Virus record (IMG/VR): IMGVR_UViG_3300032288_003025
Location: 1 to 40,236 of that record
DNA length: 40,236 bases
Source of the DNA: a virus
Reading direction: 5' to 3' (one strand)
The notes beneath the pieces were generated by a model. That model was not told where the DNA came from. It worked only from the letters and a program-made list of their open reading frames with translations, and made no database searches. A program made the position numbers and the translations under genes. This document shows positions 6,741-13,797 of the stretch, in pieces. The first letter of the stretch is position 1; the number at the start of each line of letters is the position of its first letter.

Positions 6741-7001
6741 ATGGCAACGCTACGGCAGACACTAGAGGCGCACGGCTTCCGCGCCAACGGACTAGGGGGC
6801 AATCTGCGCGGATATGTCCTAGAGGCGGGGGGCGCGGAGTATGTCATTACCGCGGAGCGCAACGTGGCGCGGCTTCCGGTTCGGTGGGACGAAGGGCTGC
6901 GGCTCACAGTGTGGCGCGATTGTGCGCCGTATAGGGAGAGCGTCCTGCAAGGGTTCGACGCGCCGACCTTCCTCGCCGACTACGGCATCACGCCGCGCTA
7001 G
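6741..7001 (+). CDS. First early protein, 86 aa, unknown
   Basis: First gene of the plus-strand early operon, with a strong AAGGGGGA ribosome site nine bases before the ATG. It is a small mixed alpha/beta protein containing EYVITAERNVARLPVRWDEGLRLTVWR written in overlapping blocks near residues 33-60, and has no cysteines suited to metal binding beyond one. No family is recognised. Its position directly behind the origin and promoter suggests it is among the first proteins made after infection, so host takeover or counter-defence roles are possible; none is shown. Confidence 0.7.
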   Translation: MATLRQTLEAHGFRANGLGGNLRGYVLEAGGAEYVITAERNVARLPVRWDEGLRLTVWRDCAPYRESVLQGFDAPTFLADYGITPR

Positions 7002-7110
7002 TCGGAGATCTCCCGCCCCGCTTTCAGGCGGCGCCCCGTTCACGGCGGGGGGCGGGACCTAGCACGACCGCGCCGGACGGATTCCGGCACCACAACGCAA
7101 GGGGGACACG

Positions 7111-7269
7111 ATGCTAGAAATCACGGAAGCCAACCTTGACGCCATGATTCGGGAGTATCAGGCGCTCACCTTCTCTAACCTCTACCGCAAGCTATCGGAG
7201 AAAGATACGGCGAGGATGCGGGAAATCGAGGAAGCGTTAGAGCGCATCCCGCTAGAGGAGCCGAACTGA
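7111..7269 (+). CDS. Small helical early protein, 52 aa
   Basis: MLEITEANLDAMIREYQALT is followed by SEKDTARMREIEEALERI: a short, acidic, helical protein with no known domain. The leader ACGCAAGGGGGACACG directly before the ATG closely resembles that of the first early gene, which supports real translation. It is separated from the preceding gene by about 110 bases that I see nothing in. Its stop is coupled to the next start (TGATG). Confidence 0.65.
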   Translation: MLEITEANLDAMIREYQALTFSNLYRKLSEKDTARMREIEEALERIPLEEPN

Positions 7270-7397
7270 TGCGCCCATGGCAATGGGAACCCGCCCCCCG
7301 TTACACACCCCCAACCCTCTGGCGCCGTGTGTGGGAGTGCGCCCCCTTTTGGATCCCCCTCGCCATCCTCACGATAGCTGACGTTTTGGGCCTGTAA
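7269..7397 (+). CDS. Tiny membrane protein, 42 aa
   Basis: Starts at an ATG overlapping the previous stop. The N-terminus is Trp/Pro/Arg-rich (MRPWQWEPAPRYTPP). A hydrophobic C-terminal helix, FWIPLAILTIADVLGL, is enough for one membrane pass. Small early inner-membrane proteins of this kind occur in many phages, often as exclusion or host-modifying factors, but no specific role can be read here. Confidence 0.5.
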   Translation: MRPWQWEPAPRYTPPTLWRRVWECAPFWIPLAILTIADVLGL

Positions 7398-7482
7398 GGG
7401 TTCCCCCGACTTGCGCGATATTGACACCTGACCCCATCTTGACACCGTAGCACACCCCAACCCCACAGAGGAGAGTAGACCG
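7398..7482 (+). promoter_or_regulatory. Intergenic leader with repeated TTGACACC
   Basis: TTGACACC occurs at 7421-7428 and 7439-7446, 18 bp apart, in the 85-bp space before the DUF7249-like gene. Each could supply a -35 box, but no good -10 follows at 16-18 bp, so this may be an operator or a weak internal early promoter. Confidence 0.3.
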
Positions 7483-7743
7483 ATGACACAGCACGGCGAG
7501 AAATACAACGGGTGGACCAACTACCCCACCTGGCGCGTCAACCTGGAAATCTTCGACGGGTACGAAACCGACTACCCAGTAGACGCTGACGGCTGCCGCG
7601 AGATGGTCGAGGAAATCATCTACAGCACCACGCCCGAAGGGTTGGCGCGGGACTACGCCCTGACCTTCCTACAGCCGGTAGACTGGCACGAGATTGCCGA
7701 CCATGTGAACGAAGCGAACGACCTAACCGAAGCCGAAGCGTAA
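7483..7743 (+). CDS. DUF7249-like small phage protein, 86 aa
   Basis: Carries the signature YNGWTNYPTWRVNLEIFD near the N-terminus, followed by an acidic helical C-terminal half. This N-G-W-T/S-N-Y-x-T-W motif marks a widespread family of small phage and plasmid proteins of unknown function, which I recall as DUF7249. The start ATG has a GAGGAGA ribosome site. It is a useful landmark because the family commonly appears in early or accessory gene strings. Confidence 0.8.
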   Translation: MTQHGEKYNGWTNYPTWRVNLEIFDGYETDYPVDADGCREMVEEIIYSTTPEGLARDYALTFLQPVDWHEIADHVNEANDLTEAEA

Positions 7744-7773
7744 CCCCACCCCACCCCAGAGGAGCCTAGACCC

Positions 7774-7962
7774 ATGCCCACCACGACCGCCCCGACCTAC
7801 TGCCCCGCCTGTGGCGCTGACGAGCCGCCAGGCCTCCCGATCCATGCCGACGAGTTGGGGCCGTATGTAATCTGCCCCACCTGTGACGGGTCGCACGACT
7901 GCGACACCGAATCCCCCGACCTCGACGCCCCCCACATCCTCCCTGAGGACTTCGCCGTATGA
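7774..7962 (+). CDS. Zinc-ribbon early protein, 62 aa
   Basis: Two CxxC knuckles, CPAC (residues 9-12) and CPTC (about 34-37), form a probable zinc ribbon, followed by an acidic tail. The leader CAGAGGAG...TAGACC before the ATG nearly repeats that of the preceding gene. Zinc ribbons of this size act as nucleic-acid or protein-binding adapters; the partner is unknown. The stop overlaps the next start (ATGA). Confidence 0.7.
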   Translation: MPTTTAPTYCPACGADEPPGLPIHADELGPYVICPTCDGSHDCDTESPDLDAPHILPEDFAV

Positions 7963-8222
7963 GCCGCCGTGACCTTATCAACCGCATCGCGTCCCTGGAG
8001 GGCTCCCGCGATTACTGGCTCCAGGATCGCCCCGAGATGACCGCGACCGATTGGGCGAACCTCTGCGAGGAGGACGCCGACGAGCTGCGGGAGCTTCAGG
8101 CCCAACTCGACGCCGACGAACCGGACAATCTCGGCCCCCGTGCCTATTGTGCGCGGTGCGAGTGTATCCTGACGTATCATGAGGAGCGGGTCTGTCAATC
8201 CTGCGCGAGGGCCGAGCCATGA
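7959..8222 (+). CDS. Helical protein with C-terminal zinc ribbon, 87 aa
   Basis: The N-terminal half is helical and charged (LRELQAQLDADE). The C-terminus holds CARC (about 67-70) and CQSC (about 81-84), a second zinc ribbon in this operon. It overlaps both neighbours by four bases, so it is translationally coupled. An adapter-type role on nucleic acid is inferred from the fold only. Confidence 0.7.
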   Translation: MSRRDLINRIASLEGSRDYWLQDRPEMTATDWANLCEEDADELRELQAQLDADEPDNLGPRAYCARCECILTYHEERVCQSCARAEP

Positions 8223-8416
8223 GCCAACCCCGCCGTTGGTGGCGCGTGTGGGTCCGGGCCGACGATCCCCCGCGCCATGAGGACACCTTGCGTATCTTCG
8301 CCACGGATGAGCACAGCATCTACAAACAATGCGCGAGCGAAGGGCGCCAAGTGACCGCCTGTTTTCCCGAGTATCACACCCACCCGCACGGGGACTTCGG
8401 TCCCGAGGAGGAGTAA
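8219..8416 (+). CDS. Small early protein, 65 aa
   Basis: Begins with a Trp/Arg-rich strand (RRWWRVWVRADD), followed by a mixed segment and an acidic, His-containing tail (HTHPHGDFGPEEE). The WRVWVRADD...TLRIFATDEHSI pattern looks like a small beta-alpha-beta ferredoxin-like unit, similar in layout to the next gene product, so the two may be distant duplicates. Unknown function. Confidence 0.65.
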   Translation: MSQPRRWWRVWVRADDPPRHEDTLRIFATDEHSIYKQCASEGRQVTACFPEYHTHPHGDFGPEEE

Positions 8417-8586
8417 TGCGCGAGTACTTTGTGACCTTCCACATTCACCTCACCGTCGAGGCGCCCGATTACGAGTCTGCCGAGCTTCGCGCTCATGAAC
8501 AGCTCTCGCGGATCGCCGCGAACGGGGACATCCTCGACTATGTGTCGGACTATGCCGATGTGGAGGGCTCGACGAATGTCGGATGA
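8416..8586 (+). CDS. Small early protein, 56 aa
   Basis: A beta strand (EYFVTFHIHLTVEA) is followed by a helix (DYESAELRAHEQLSRIA) and a second strand: a compact beta-alpha-beta layout as in many small phage proteins that sense or bind partners. The ATG overlaps the upstream TAA (TAATG). Unknown function. Confidence 0.65.
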   Translation: MREYFVTFHIHLTVEAPDYESAELRAHEQLSRIAANGDILDYVSDYADVEGSTNVG

Positions 8587-8743
8587 ATCCCTGATGGGCG
8601 GCACCTATCACGGCCCGAGCAACGCGCCAGGGCTGACCCGCCGCGAGTACGCCGAGCTCCAGGCCGACTATCGGTCGCCGTATGACGACCTGGACCCCAA
8701 CGAGGGGCGCGACGACTACGCTGACGAGGGGGACGACGAATGA
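8576..8743 (+). CDS. Acidic early protein, 55 aa
   Basis: Very acidic (DDLDPNEGRDDYADEGDDE at the end), with an L-T-R-R-E-Y motif in the middle. I place the start at the ATG at 8576, which overlaps the previous gene by 11 bases; a longer upstream start at 8495 would overlap far more. Strongly acidic small phage proteins sometimes mimic DNA, but this is only a compositional remark. Confidence 0.55.
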   Translation: MSDESLMGGTYHGPSNAPGLTRREYAELQADYRSPYDDLDPNEGRDDYADEGDDE

Positions 8744-9003
8744 CCGCCCGATATGACGCCGAGGTCGCCCTGCTCCGCGACCAGCCGCTTGCGTATGGGG
8801 CGGTGAAGGTGCCCGAGTTGCGGGTGCTCCACGATGCCGACGAGTTGCGGCGGTTAGCGGATTGGCTCCGCGCCCTCACCACCGAGGGGCTGCCCGATGC
8901 CAACGGGATCGCCCTCGATTACTTCCGCTTGTCGGCGCGGCTCTTGGAGCTGTCCTCCGATACGCACGACTTCGCCCTCTCCCTGACCCGAGTGATTCCA
9001 TGA
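8740..9003 (+). CDS. Helical early protein, 87 aa
   Basis: Mostly helical, with leucine-rich segments (LRRLADWLRALTTEGL, FRLSARLLELSSD) and no metal-binding or catalytic motif. It overlaps both neighbours by four bases. Unknown family. Codon use (G/C third positions) agrees with it being a real gene. Confidence 0.65.
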   Translation: MTARYDAEVALLRDQPLAYGAVKVPELRVLHDADELRRLADWLRALTTEGLPDANGIALDYFRLSARLLELSSDTHDFALSLTRVIP

Positions 9004-9221
9004 CCGCCCACGGTGTCGCGTCCCGCCTGACCGCCAAGTATGGCCCCTACTGGGCCCGAGAGCTGGCGATGTCGTCGGCCTACGGCCCCCGCTTGGCCCT
9101 GGCCCTCCGCTTCCATCTCCCCCCCGAGCGCGTCGAGCGCCTCAACCGCATCCGCGCCTTCTGGGAATCGGTCGTGGCGCTGCTGCCCGAGGTGCCCGAG
9201 CCCGAGGAGGCACTCGCATGA
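9000..9221 (+). CDS. Helical early protein, 73 aa
   Basis: Charged helical protein (HGVASRLTAKYGPYWARELA, PPERVERLNRIRAFWESV) with an acidic tail. The ATG at 9000 overlaps the previous stop. No domain is recognised. Coupled translation with the next gene (four-base overlap). Confidence 0.62.
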   Translation: MTAHGVASRLTAKYGPYWARELAMSSAYGPRLALALRFHLPPERVERLNRIRAFWESVVALLPEVPEPEEALA

Positions 9222-9412
9222 CCGCCCCCAAAGACCATAACGATGGCTGGCGCTCGATCTACAAGCTCTTGGAGGACTACCTGAATCACACCCCGCTGCA
9301 CAGCGACGACCGCCGGCGGCTCGTGCTCCTGGCGGGGCACATCATGGACACCCACCGCAACAACTGGCCCAACCACATCCCCCAGACCGAGCTCGAGGAC
9401 GTTGACCTGTGA
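9218..9412 (+). CDS. Small early protein, 64 aa
   Basis: Helical protein with many His, Asp and Asn residues (DYLNHTPLHSDDRRRLVLLAG, MDTHRNNWPNH). No family is recognised. It overlaps the previous gene by four bases and the next by four. Confidence 0.62.
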   Translation: MTAPKDHNDGWRSIYKLLEDYLNHTPLHSDDRRRLVLLAGHIMDTHRNNWPNHIPQTELEDVDL

Positions 9413-9789
9413 CACCACGCAACACACCGAAGACCAGCGAGCCGCCCGAGGGGTGGGTGACCACCCACGAGGCGGCACGGATGTGGGGCTGCTCGACCAA
9501 GAGTCTCCGCACCTGGATGCAAGAGGCGGGGATTAGCCCCATCGTGGGCCGCAGCACCCAGCGCCAGGGTCGGAGCTACTACTGGGACCCCGCCGAGGTC
9601 ATGGCGGTGCGCGCCATCCACGCCAAGCGCCGATCCCCCACCCCCAAGGCGCTGACGCAGAAGGAACAGCGCTGGCAGGAGGCGCACCACCGAGGACGCA
9701 TCGCCGTGTTCCAGCAGAAGCGGCTGGAGTGGCTGCGCGGCTACTACCTCGACAAGGCCAAGCGCCGCAGACAAGGGGAAGGCCGATGA
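9409..9789 (+). CDS. MerR/excisionase-type HTH DNA-binding protein, 126 aa
   Basis: The GTG start at 9409 overlaps the previous stop. Residues 16-60 form a winged-helix of the MerR/excisionase kind (GWVTTHEAARMWGCSTKSLR, then a wing ending in YYWDPAEVMAVRA). The C-terminal half is long, basic and helical. It is the largest early protein and the best candidate for a transcription regulator of this operon or of the replication operon that converges on it. No integrase is present, so a true excisionase role is unlikely. Confidence 0.7.
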   Translation: MTPRNTPKTSEPPEGWVTTHEAARMWGCSTKSLRTWMQEAGISPIVGRSTQRQGRSYYWDPAEVMAVRAIHAKRRSPTPKALTQKEQRWQEAHHRGRIAVFQQKRLEWLRGYYLDKAKRRRQGEGR

Positions 9790-9881
9790 TCTTAGCCCTC
9801 CTGCTCTTCCCCGTGGCGCTCGTGCTCGGCGCCGTGCTGCTGGAGGCCGCGATCGCGGCGGTCTGGCCTGATGACCGATAA
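9786..9881 (+). CDS. Tiny single-pass membrane protein, 31 aa
   Basis: MILALLLFPVALVLGAVLLE followed by AAIAAVW and a short charged end: essentially one transmembrane helix. The ATG overlaps the upstream stop (ATGA), which supports translation despite the length. Last gene of the early operon, directly before the terminator hairpin. Confidence 0.5.
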   Translation: MILALLLFPVALVLGAVLLEAAIAAVWPDDR

Positions 9882-9883
9882 CA

Positions 9884-9920
9884 CAACACCCCACGCGCCA
9901 GAACGGTTCGTGGGGTGTTG
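9884..9920. terminator. Bidirectional terminator between converging operons
   Basis: Perfect 12-bp arms (CAACACCCCACG at 9884-9895, CGTGGGGTGTTG at 9909-9920) enclose a 13-base loop. It lies exactly where the plus-strand early operon and the minus-strand replication operon meet, starting three bases after the last early stop. There is no long T-run on either side, so it may be a structured barrier as much as a classical intrinsic terminator. Confidence 0.75.
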
Positions 9921-10021
9921 CGTCAGAGGAGGAGAGCGACAGACGGGGCCCAGGATGGGCTCTACCATTCGGCAGATTCGACCCCTCGAATCCCGCCTGC
10001 CACCCCCAAGTATAACAGGGC

Positions 10022-10168
10022 CTACCAGGAAAGCAAGGCCCAGACCAGCTTGAGGCCCATCCAGGTGCCCCCGATGAAGCACCAGCCCACGATCACGAAC
10101 GTGAGGAACACCCCCCACGCCTCGACCTGGAGCCTACGCCGACTCGGGGGCCGGTAGGGTCGGCTCAT
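10022..10168 (-). CDS. Small membrane protein, 48 aa, last gene of the replication operon
   Basis: Basic N-terminus (MSRPYRPPSRRRLQ), then a hydrophobic, Trp-rich stretch (WGVFLTFVIVGWCFIGG, LKLVWALLSW) that could form one or two membrane passes. The ATG at 10168 overlaps a TGA (10167-10165) in the frame of the RusA start, and the gene also overlaps the other RusA frame by 35 bases. Function unknown. About 100 bases between its stop and the terminator hairpin hold nothing I can identify. Confidence 0.55.
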   Translation of the reverse strand: MSRPYRPPSRRRLQVEAWGVFLTFVIVGWCFIGGTWMGLKLVWALLSW

Positions 10169-10448
10169 TGTGCACGCTCGTCACGATGGGATGCGCGGGG
10201 GGCTTTGGCTTGTGCACGAACAGGGCGAGCTTGAGCTTCTGCCGCACCTTCCCCGGCCTCGACAGCGCGACGCGGGCGACGTTGGCGGGCAGCGCCTGAC
10301 GGCTGGCGTCCGCCGCCCGTCCCCCCTGGAGCCGGCCCAGCGGGTTCGTCGGAGGCTGCGGGCCGTCGGCGAACACGCCCCGAGCGTTGTAGTCCGTCGG
10401 CAGCCGGTCGCTGAAGCTCTCGGGATCGTCCCATCGGGGCGTGGGCAT
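10134..10448 (-). CDS. Probable true C-terminal coding frame of the RusA locus, or an overlapping gene, 104 aa
   Basis: From the ATG at 10448 this frame has almost exclusively G/C third positions and a protein-like composition (RWDDPESFSDRLPTDYNARG, then KVRQKLKLALFVHKPKPP). The frame used by the RusA N-terminus does not. There is no Shine-Dalgarno before 10448, so independent translation is doubtful. A +1 shift near 10450-10460 would join it to the RusA domain. It ends at 10134, overlapping the small membrane gene by 35 bases. Confidence 0.55.
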   Translation of the reverse strand: MPTPRWDDPESFSDRLPTDYNARGVFADGPQPPTNPLGRLQGGRAADASRQALPANVARVALSRPGKVRQKLKLALFVHKPKPPAHPIVTSVHNEPTLPAPESA

Positions 10449-10854
10449 CGTCGGCAATATCGGGGATGTCCTTGAATCCGTCAAGGGTGCGGATGGTGAC
10501 CGTCGCGCCAGCCAGCGCCTTATCCGGCGGCCCCTCCTCGCTGAAGCGCCACAGCTCCCACCGCACCTGGCTATCATCCCACCACACGCCCTCCCCCGCC
10601 GTGATGCCGTCCTTGGCGTTCTTGGACCAGTTGAGATCGCGGCGCCGTCGATCCGGCTCCCGCACCACCACCTCCAGCGCCAACGGCCCCTCGGCCCGAA
10701 CCCACTTGGCCTTCCGAGCGGCAGCGACCGAGAGGAGCCCGATGGCTTGCTTGCTCTCACGATACTCTTTCGACAGGATGAACTGGCCCGAGATGAACTT
10801 GCGATTGTCGGAGCAGAGCGCCGACCAGGGCACGGTGAAGGTCAGGTCAGACAT
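10165..10854 (-). CDS. RusA-type Holliday-junction resolvase (C-terminal part in doubtful frame)
   Basis: Resolves branched DNA during recombination and packaging. Residues 1-140 are a good RusA match: an N-terminal strand/helix, then DRRRRDLNWSKNAKDGI and VWWDDSQV, which carry the spaced acidic residues and Lys of the RusA active site. After about residue 137 this frame turns Arg/Pro/Gly-rich with poor third-position G/C. The overlapping +1 frame (10448-10134) has normal codon bias there. A frameshift (natural, programmed or an error) or an overlapping second gene is therefore likely. The start overlaps the methyltransferase stop by eight bases. Confidence 0.75.
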   Translation of the reverse strand: MSDLTFTVPWSALCSDNRKFISGQFILSKEYRESKQAIGLLSVAAARKAKWVRAEGPLALEVVVREPDRRRRDLNWSKNAKDGITAGEGVWWDDSQVRWELWRFSEEGPPDKALAGATVTIRTLDGFKDIPDIADDAHAPMGRSRELQRPAADGLQRSGRVRRRPAASDEPAGPAPGGTGGGRQPSGAARQRRPRRAVEAGEGAAEAQARPVRAQAKAPRASHRDERAQ

Positions 10855-12058
10855 CGATCACCTCGTAGGCATCAGGGTGCTTCCCTTCCAGCGCCGCTCG
10901 GAGCCGGAAGCCAATCCATTGCGCGACGGGGGAGGCAACGCCATTCCCGCACGCCTTGTACCGCGCCGTGTCCGACAGCGCGTAGGGCTCGCCGTCCTCA
11001 TCCACCCCACTCGCCGTCCAGCCATCCTCCCACCCCATCAGTCGTTCACACTCGACGGGCGTCAGACGGCGCGGGATGCCCCCTGCGACGGACAGGTCCG
11101 TCGCGTCTTTGTAGTCGCGGGCTTTGATGGCCGACGCGGTGCCGTCCTCGGCGTACTCCCCGAAGGCGACCATGCGATAGGCAGGGAAGACCACCTGATC
11201 GTTGGCCGTCCCGAGCGTTCGCTCACGCTCGGGACTCAGGAGCGGCCCCTTCCCGCCGCCTGGCTTCCCCTCGCGCTGTCGCAGGATGATGGCGGTGTAG
11301 TCGGTCACGCGGTTGTTGTGGTCGCCTGTAAGGGCGTTGTCGTCAACGCCCTCGCCGTTCCCTCGGGCGTCAAACGTGAGCGCAAGGCCTGCTCCAGCAT
11401 CGGCGGGAGCGGCTTGTGGCGTCGCTCGGCGCGGCGCAGGATGCCCTGACACGCCTTCGAGGAGAGATAGTACTTGGGCGGGATCGACGCGGGGGTCACG
11501 AGTACCGAGGACAAAGACGCGGCGGCGGCGCTGCGGTACCCCGAAGTACTGAGCGTCCAGTACCCGCCACGCGGCGACTCCGCGACGACCACGCACGATA
11601 CCTCCGCCGCCCTTCCATCCTCGGGCGGGAACAGCGACAGAGTCTCCGACGAATACGGAAAGGATACTGGCAAAATCGGCTCCTTGGTTTGAGGATAACA
11701 TACCTACGACGTTCTCATACAGCGCCAGCGGTGCCCCCGACTCTTCCCAGATGCGGAGCGCATCAAGCACGAGTACCGATCGCTCGCCATCCATCCCATC
11801 CCGCTTCCCCGCGATGGAGAAGTCTTGGCACGGGGCGCCGAAGGTCAGCATCGTGAACGGCCCGACCTCCTGCACGATGTCATGTCCGTTCAACTTCGAC
11901 ACATCGCCCCACAGCGGGACGTGCGGCCACTGCTTGCGGAGCACGGCGCGGGGATGGTCGTCCCACTCCGCGTGGCCCGCACACCGCCAGCCCGCTCGTT
12001 CGAGTCCTAAGCTCAAGCCGCCTACGCCAGCGAACAGCTCAACGAAGGTCAAGTCCAT
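10847..12058 (-). CDS. DNA cytosine-C5 methyltransferase
   Basis: Transfers methyl from S-adenosylmethionine to C5 of cytosine in a specific site. The classical motifs are in order: I FAGVGG (9-14), IV with catalytic Cys PCQ (76-78), VI ENV (115-117) and VIII QRRRRVF (176-182). Near the C-terminus come RRLTPVECERLMGW (IX) and GNGVASPVAQ (X). The region between VIII and IX includes the phage-type LTFDARGNGEGVDDN stretch and serves as target recognition. No restriction endonuclease neighbour is seen, so it is an orphan, probably masking phage DNA from host restriction. The ATG at 12058 overlaps the primase-helicase stop (TGATG). The upstream in-frame extension to 12157 runs back into that gene and is rejected. 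Confidence 0.93.
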   Translation of the reverse strand: MDLTFVELFAGVGGLSLGLERAGWRCAGHAEWDDHPRAVLRKQWPHVPLWGDVSKLNGHDIVQEVGPFTMLTFGAPCQDFSIAGKRDGMDGERSVLVLDALRIWEESGAPLALYENVVGMLSSNQGADFASILSVFVGDSVAVPARGWKGGGGIVRGRRGVAAWRVLDAQYFGVPQRRRRVFVLGTRDPRVDPAQVLSLLEGVSGHPAPRRATPQAAPADAGAGLALTFDARGNGEGVDDNALTGDHNNRVTDYTAIILRQREGKPGGGKGPLLSPERERTLGTANDQVVFPAYRMVAFGEYAEDGTASAIKARDYKDATDLSVAGGIPRRLTPVECERLMGWEDGWTASGVDEDGEPYALSDTARYKACGNGVASPVAQWIGFRLRAALEGKHPDAYEVIDV

Positions 12059-13797
12059 CAGCGCATCCTCCCGTAGCGAGTGAGTCGTCCGTGTTCGTTT
12101 TCCTGCTCCTCGATGGTCTGACTGCGCGGCAAGAGCCGCAGATTCGTGTAGTCCCATTGCACGGGGATGTCCGTCACCGCCCCGTGGCGGTTCTTGTCGA
12201 TGATGAGCCAGGTGTTCGCCGTCTGCCCCTGCCGCTCGAATCTAGAGTGATCGAAGAGGAGCACCTGATGGCTGTCGTTCTCGATCGCCGAGCCACCCAT
12301 CAACCCCTGCGCGGTCGGACGCTCGGCCCGTGCCGCTGACGTCTGGCGGTTGAACTGCGAGAGGCCGATCATCGTGACGTTCAGGGTATGCGTCAGGTCC
12401 CGGAGCTGGTGCGCGACCACCTCCATCCGGTCGTGGATGCTACTGCTATTCGCCGTCCACGCCAGCTGCAAGTAGTCCACGATGAAATACTTGGAGCCGT
12501 GCACCTCGTGATAGTACTTGATGCAGGCCACGACATCGGACAGCTTGGAGAGGGGCCGGCGGTTCATCAGCACATGCCCCCCGCTCATCTCCCGAATCCC
12601 GTTCAGCTGCGCCGAGGCCCGCTTGAACGTATCGGGATTGAAGTGGGCGCCCTGTTCCAGCTGCACCACAGGCAACCCCGACGCGATGGCGAGGTAGCGG
12701 GTCGCCAGCTCCGAGCGCCCCATCTCCAGCGACAGGAACGTGACCACCTCGCCATGCGTGACGGCGGTGTGCGCTAAGTTGAGGCCAATCAACGACTTGC
12801 CCGTGCCGGTGTTGGCGCCGATGGTGATGAACCAGCCCCGCGCCAAGCCAACCCCGCCGCCCCCGCCATGGCAGAGGCCGTTCCAGCCGGGGAGCATCGT
12901 CGGCACCGCGTCGATGGGCGCCAGCTTCTCATCGAGTATCTGCTGGAGCGTATCGCCGGAGAGCGAATCGAACGTGACGCTCGGGCCCTCGGCGCCGATG
13001 GGCGTGGCGTGGTCGAAGAGCGAGAGCATCTGCGCCTCGAACGCCACGCGGTCCACGCGCTGGTGGAGATCGCAGAGGTCCTTGACGGGGGTGCCGTCAA
13101 TCGAGACCTCCCGAATCACTCGCGCCTTGGGCATGTCCTTCGCCACCGCGCTGACTAGCGTCGCCCCACCCTCATCCGGCTCCTGCCAGACGTAGACCGT
13201 GCGGCCTTGCAGCAAGGGCGCATACTCGGTGCGCCACTGCGAAGCGCCGGGAAGCCCGACCACGCAGAGCCCGTGCTGCCATCCCGCGTGACAGTCACTC
13301 TCGCCCTCGACGATGAGGACGGGCACTTCCTTCGGCGTCTTCGCCAGCACATCCTGCCCATAGAGCGGAGCGCCAGTGCCGTCCTTGTCCCAGAAGGTGC
13401 CGGTGCGGGTGCGGAGCTTGGTGCGAATGACGCGCCCCTCGGCGTCCCGATACGGGATGGCCACCAGCGCATCACCGAACTTGCCGACCCGCTCTTCTAC
13501 GCCAGCGGCGTAGAGTGTGTCGAGGTTCAGGCCCTTCCGTTCCGCATACTCCACGAGGCTCAAGCCCCGCGACGCCTTCTCTTCGGGCAGGCTCACCCCG
13601 AGCGCCTCAGCGAGGGTGTCGAAGTGCTCCGTGAAGCCGCACGCCGAACACCCCCACTGATGGTCACCCAACCACGCGCTAGCGGTCCCGTCGTTATGCC
13701 TGGGGCATGTGAAGGCTAGGGTCTTCCCCGTCTTCTTGCTGCCGGGGCGGTTCCTGAGGGCCTGCACCAGCACACCACGCCGATCCATCGTTTGCAT
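12058..13797 (-). CDS. Bifunctional primase-helicase (T7 gp4 / Twinkle type)
   Basis: Unwinds the fork and lays primers. Zinc-binding primase module: CPRH (31-34) and CSAC (50-53), i.e. C, H, C, C. TOPRIM domain: VLIVEGESD (161-169), with EPDEGG at about 206-211. RecA/DnaB-like helicase: Walker A GANTGTGKS (327-335), LEMGRSELA, Walker B FIVDYLQL (438-445), GLSQFNRQ and GGSAIENDSHQ. At 579 residues it is a normal length. I start at the ATG at 13797, with GAGGAGAGG upstream; a second ATG nine bases later is also possible. No DNA polymerase accompanies it, so it must work with the host polymerase or an unrecognised one. Confidence 0.93.
   Translation of the reverse strand: MQTMDRRGVLVQALRNRPGSKKTGKTLAFTCPRHNDGTASAWLGDHQWGCSACGFTEHFDTLAEALGVSLPEEKASRGLSLVEYAERKGLNLDTLYAAGVEERVGKFGDALVAIPYRDAEGRVIRTKLRTRTGTFWDKDGTGAPLYGQDVLAKTPKEVPVLIVEGESDCHAGWQHGLCVVGLPGASQWRTEYAPLLQGRTVYVWQEPDEGGATLVSAVAKDMPKARVIREVSIDGTPVKDLCDLHQRVDRVAFEAQMLSLFDHATPIGAEGPSVTFDSLSGDTLQQILDEKLAPIDAVPTMLPGWNGLCHGGGGGVGLARGWFITIGANTGTGKSLIGLNLAHTAVTHGEVVTFLSLEMGRSELATRYLAIASGLPVVQLEQGAHFNPDTFKRASAQLNGIREMSGGHVLMNRRPLSKLSDVVACIKYYHEVHGSKYFIVDYLQLAWTANSSSIHDRMEVVAHQLRDLTHTLNVTMIGLSQFNRQTSAARAERPTAQGLMGGSAIENDSHQVLLFDHSRFERQGQTANTWLIIDKNRHGAVTDIPVQWDYTNLRLLPRSQTIEEQENEHGRLTRYGRMR

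Noticed and set aside
9409-9789. Excisionase interpretation of the MerR-type HTH protein
   Set aside because: No integrase, attachment site or repressor is seen, so a regulator role is more likely.
9792-10118. 108-codon minus-strand frame over the converging-operon region
   Set aside because: It runs through the strong terminator hairpin and has shadow-like composition; the 48-codon membrane-protein gene at 10022-10168 explains part of the region better.
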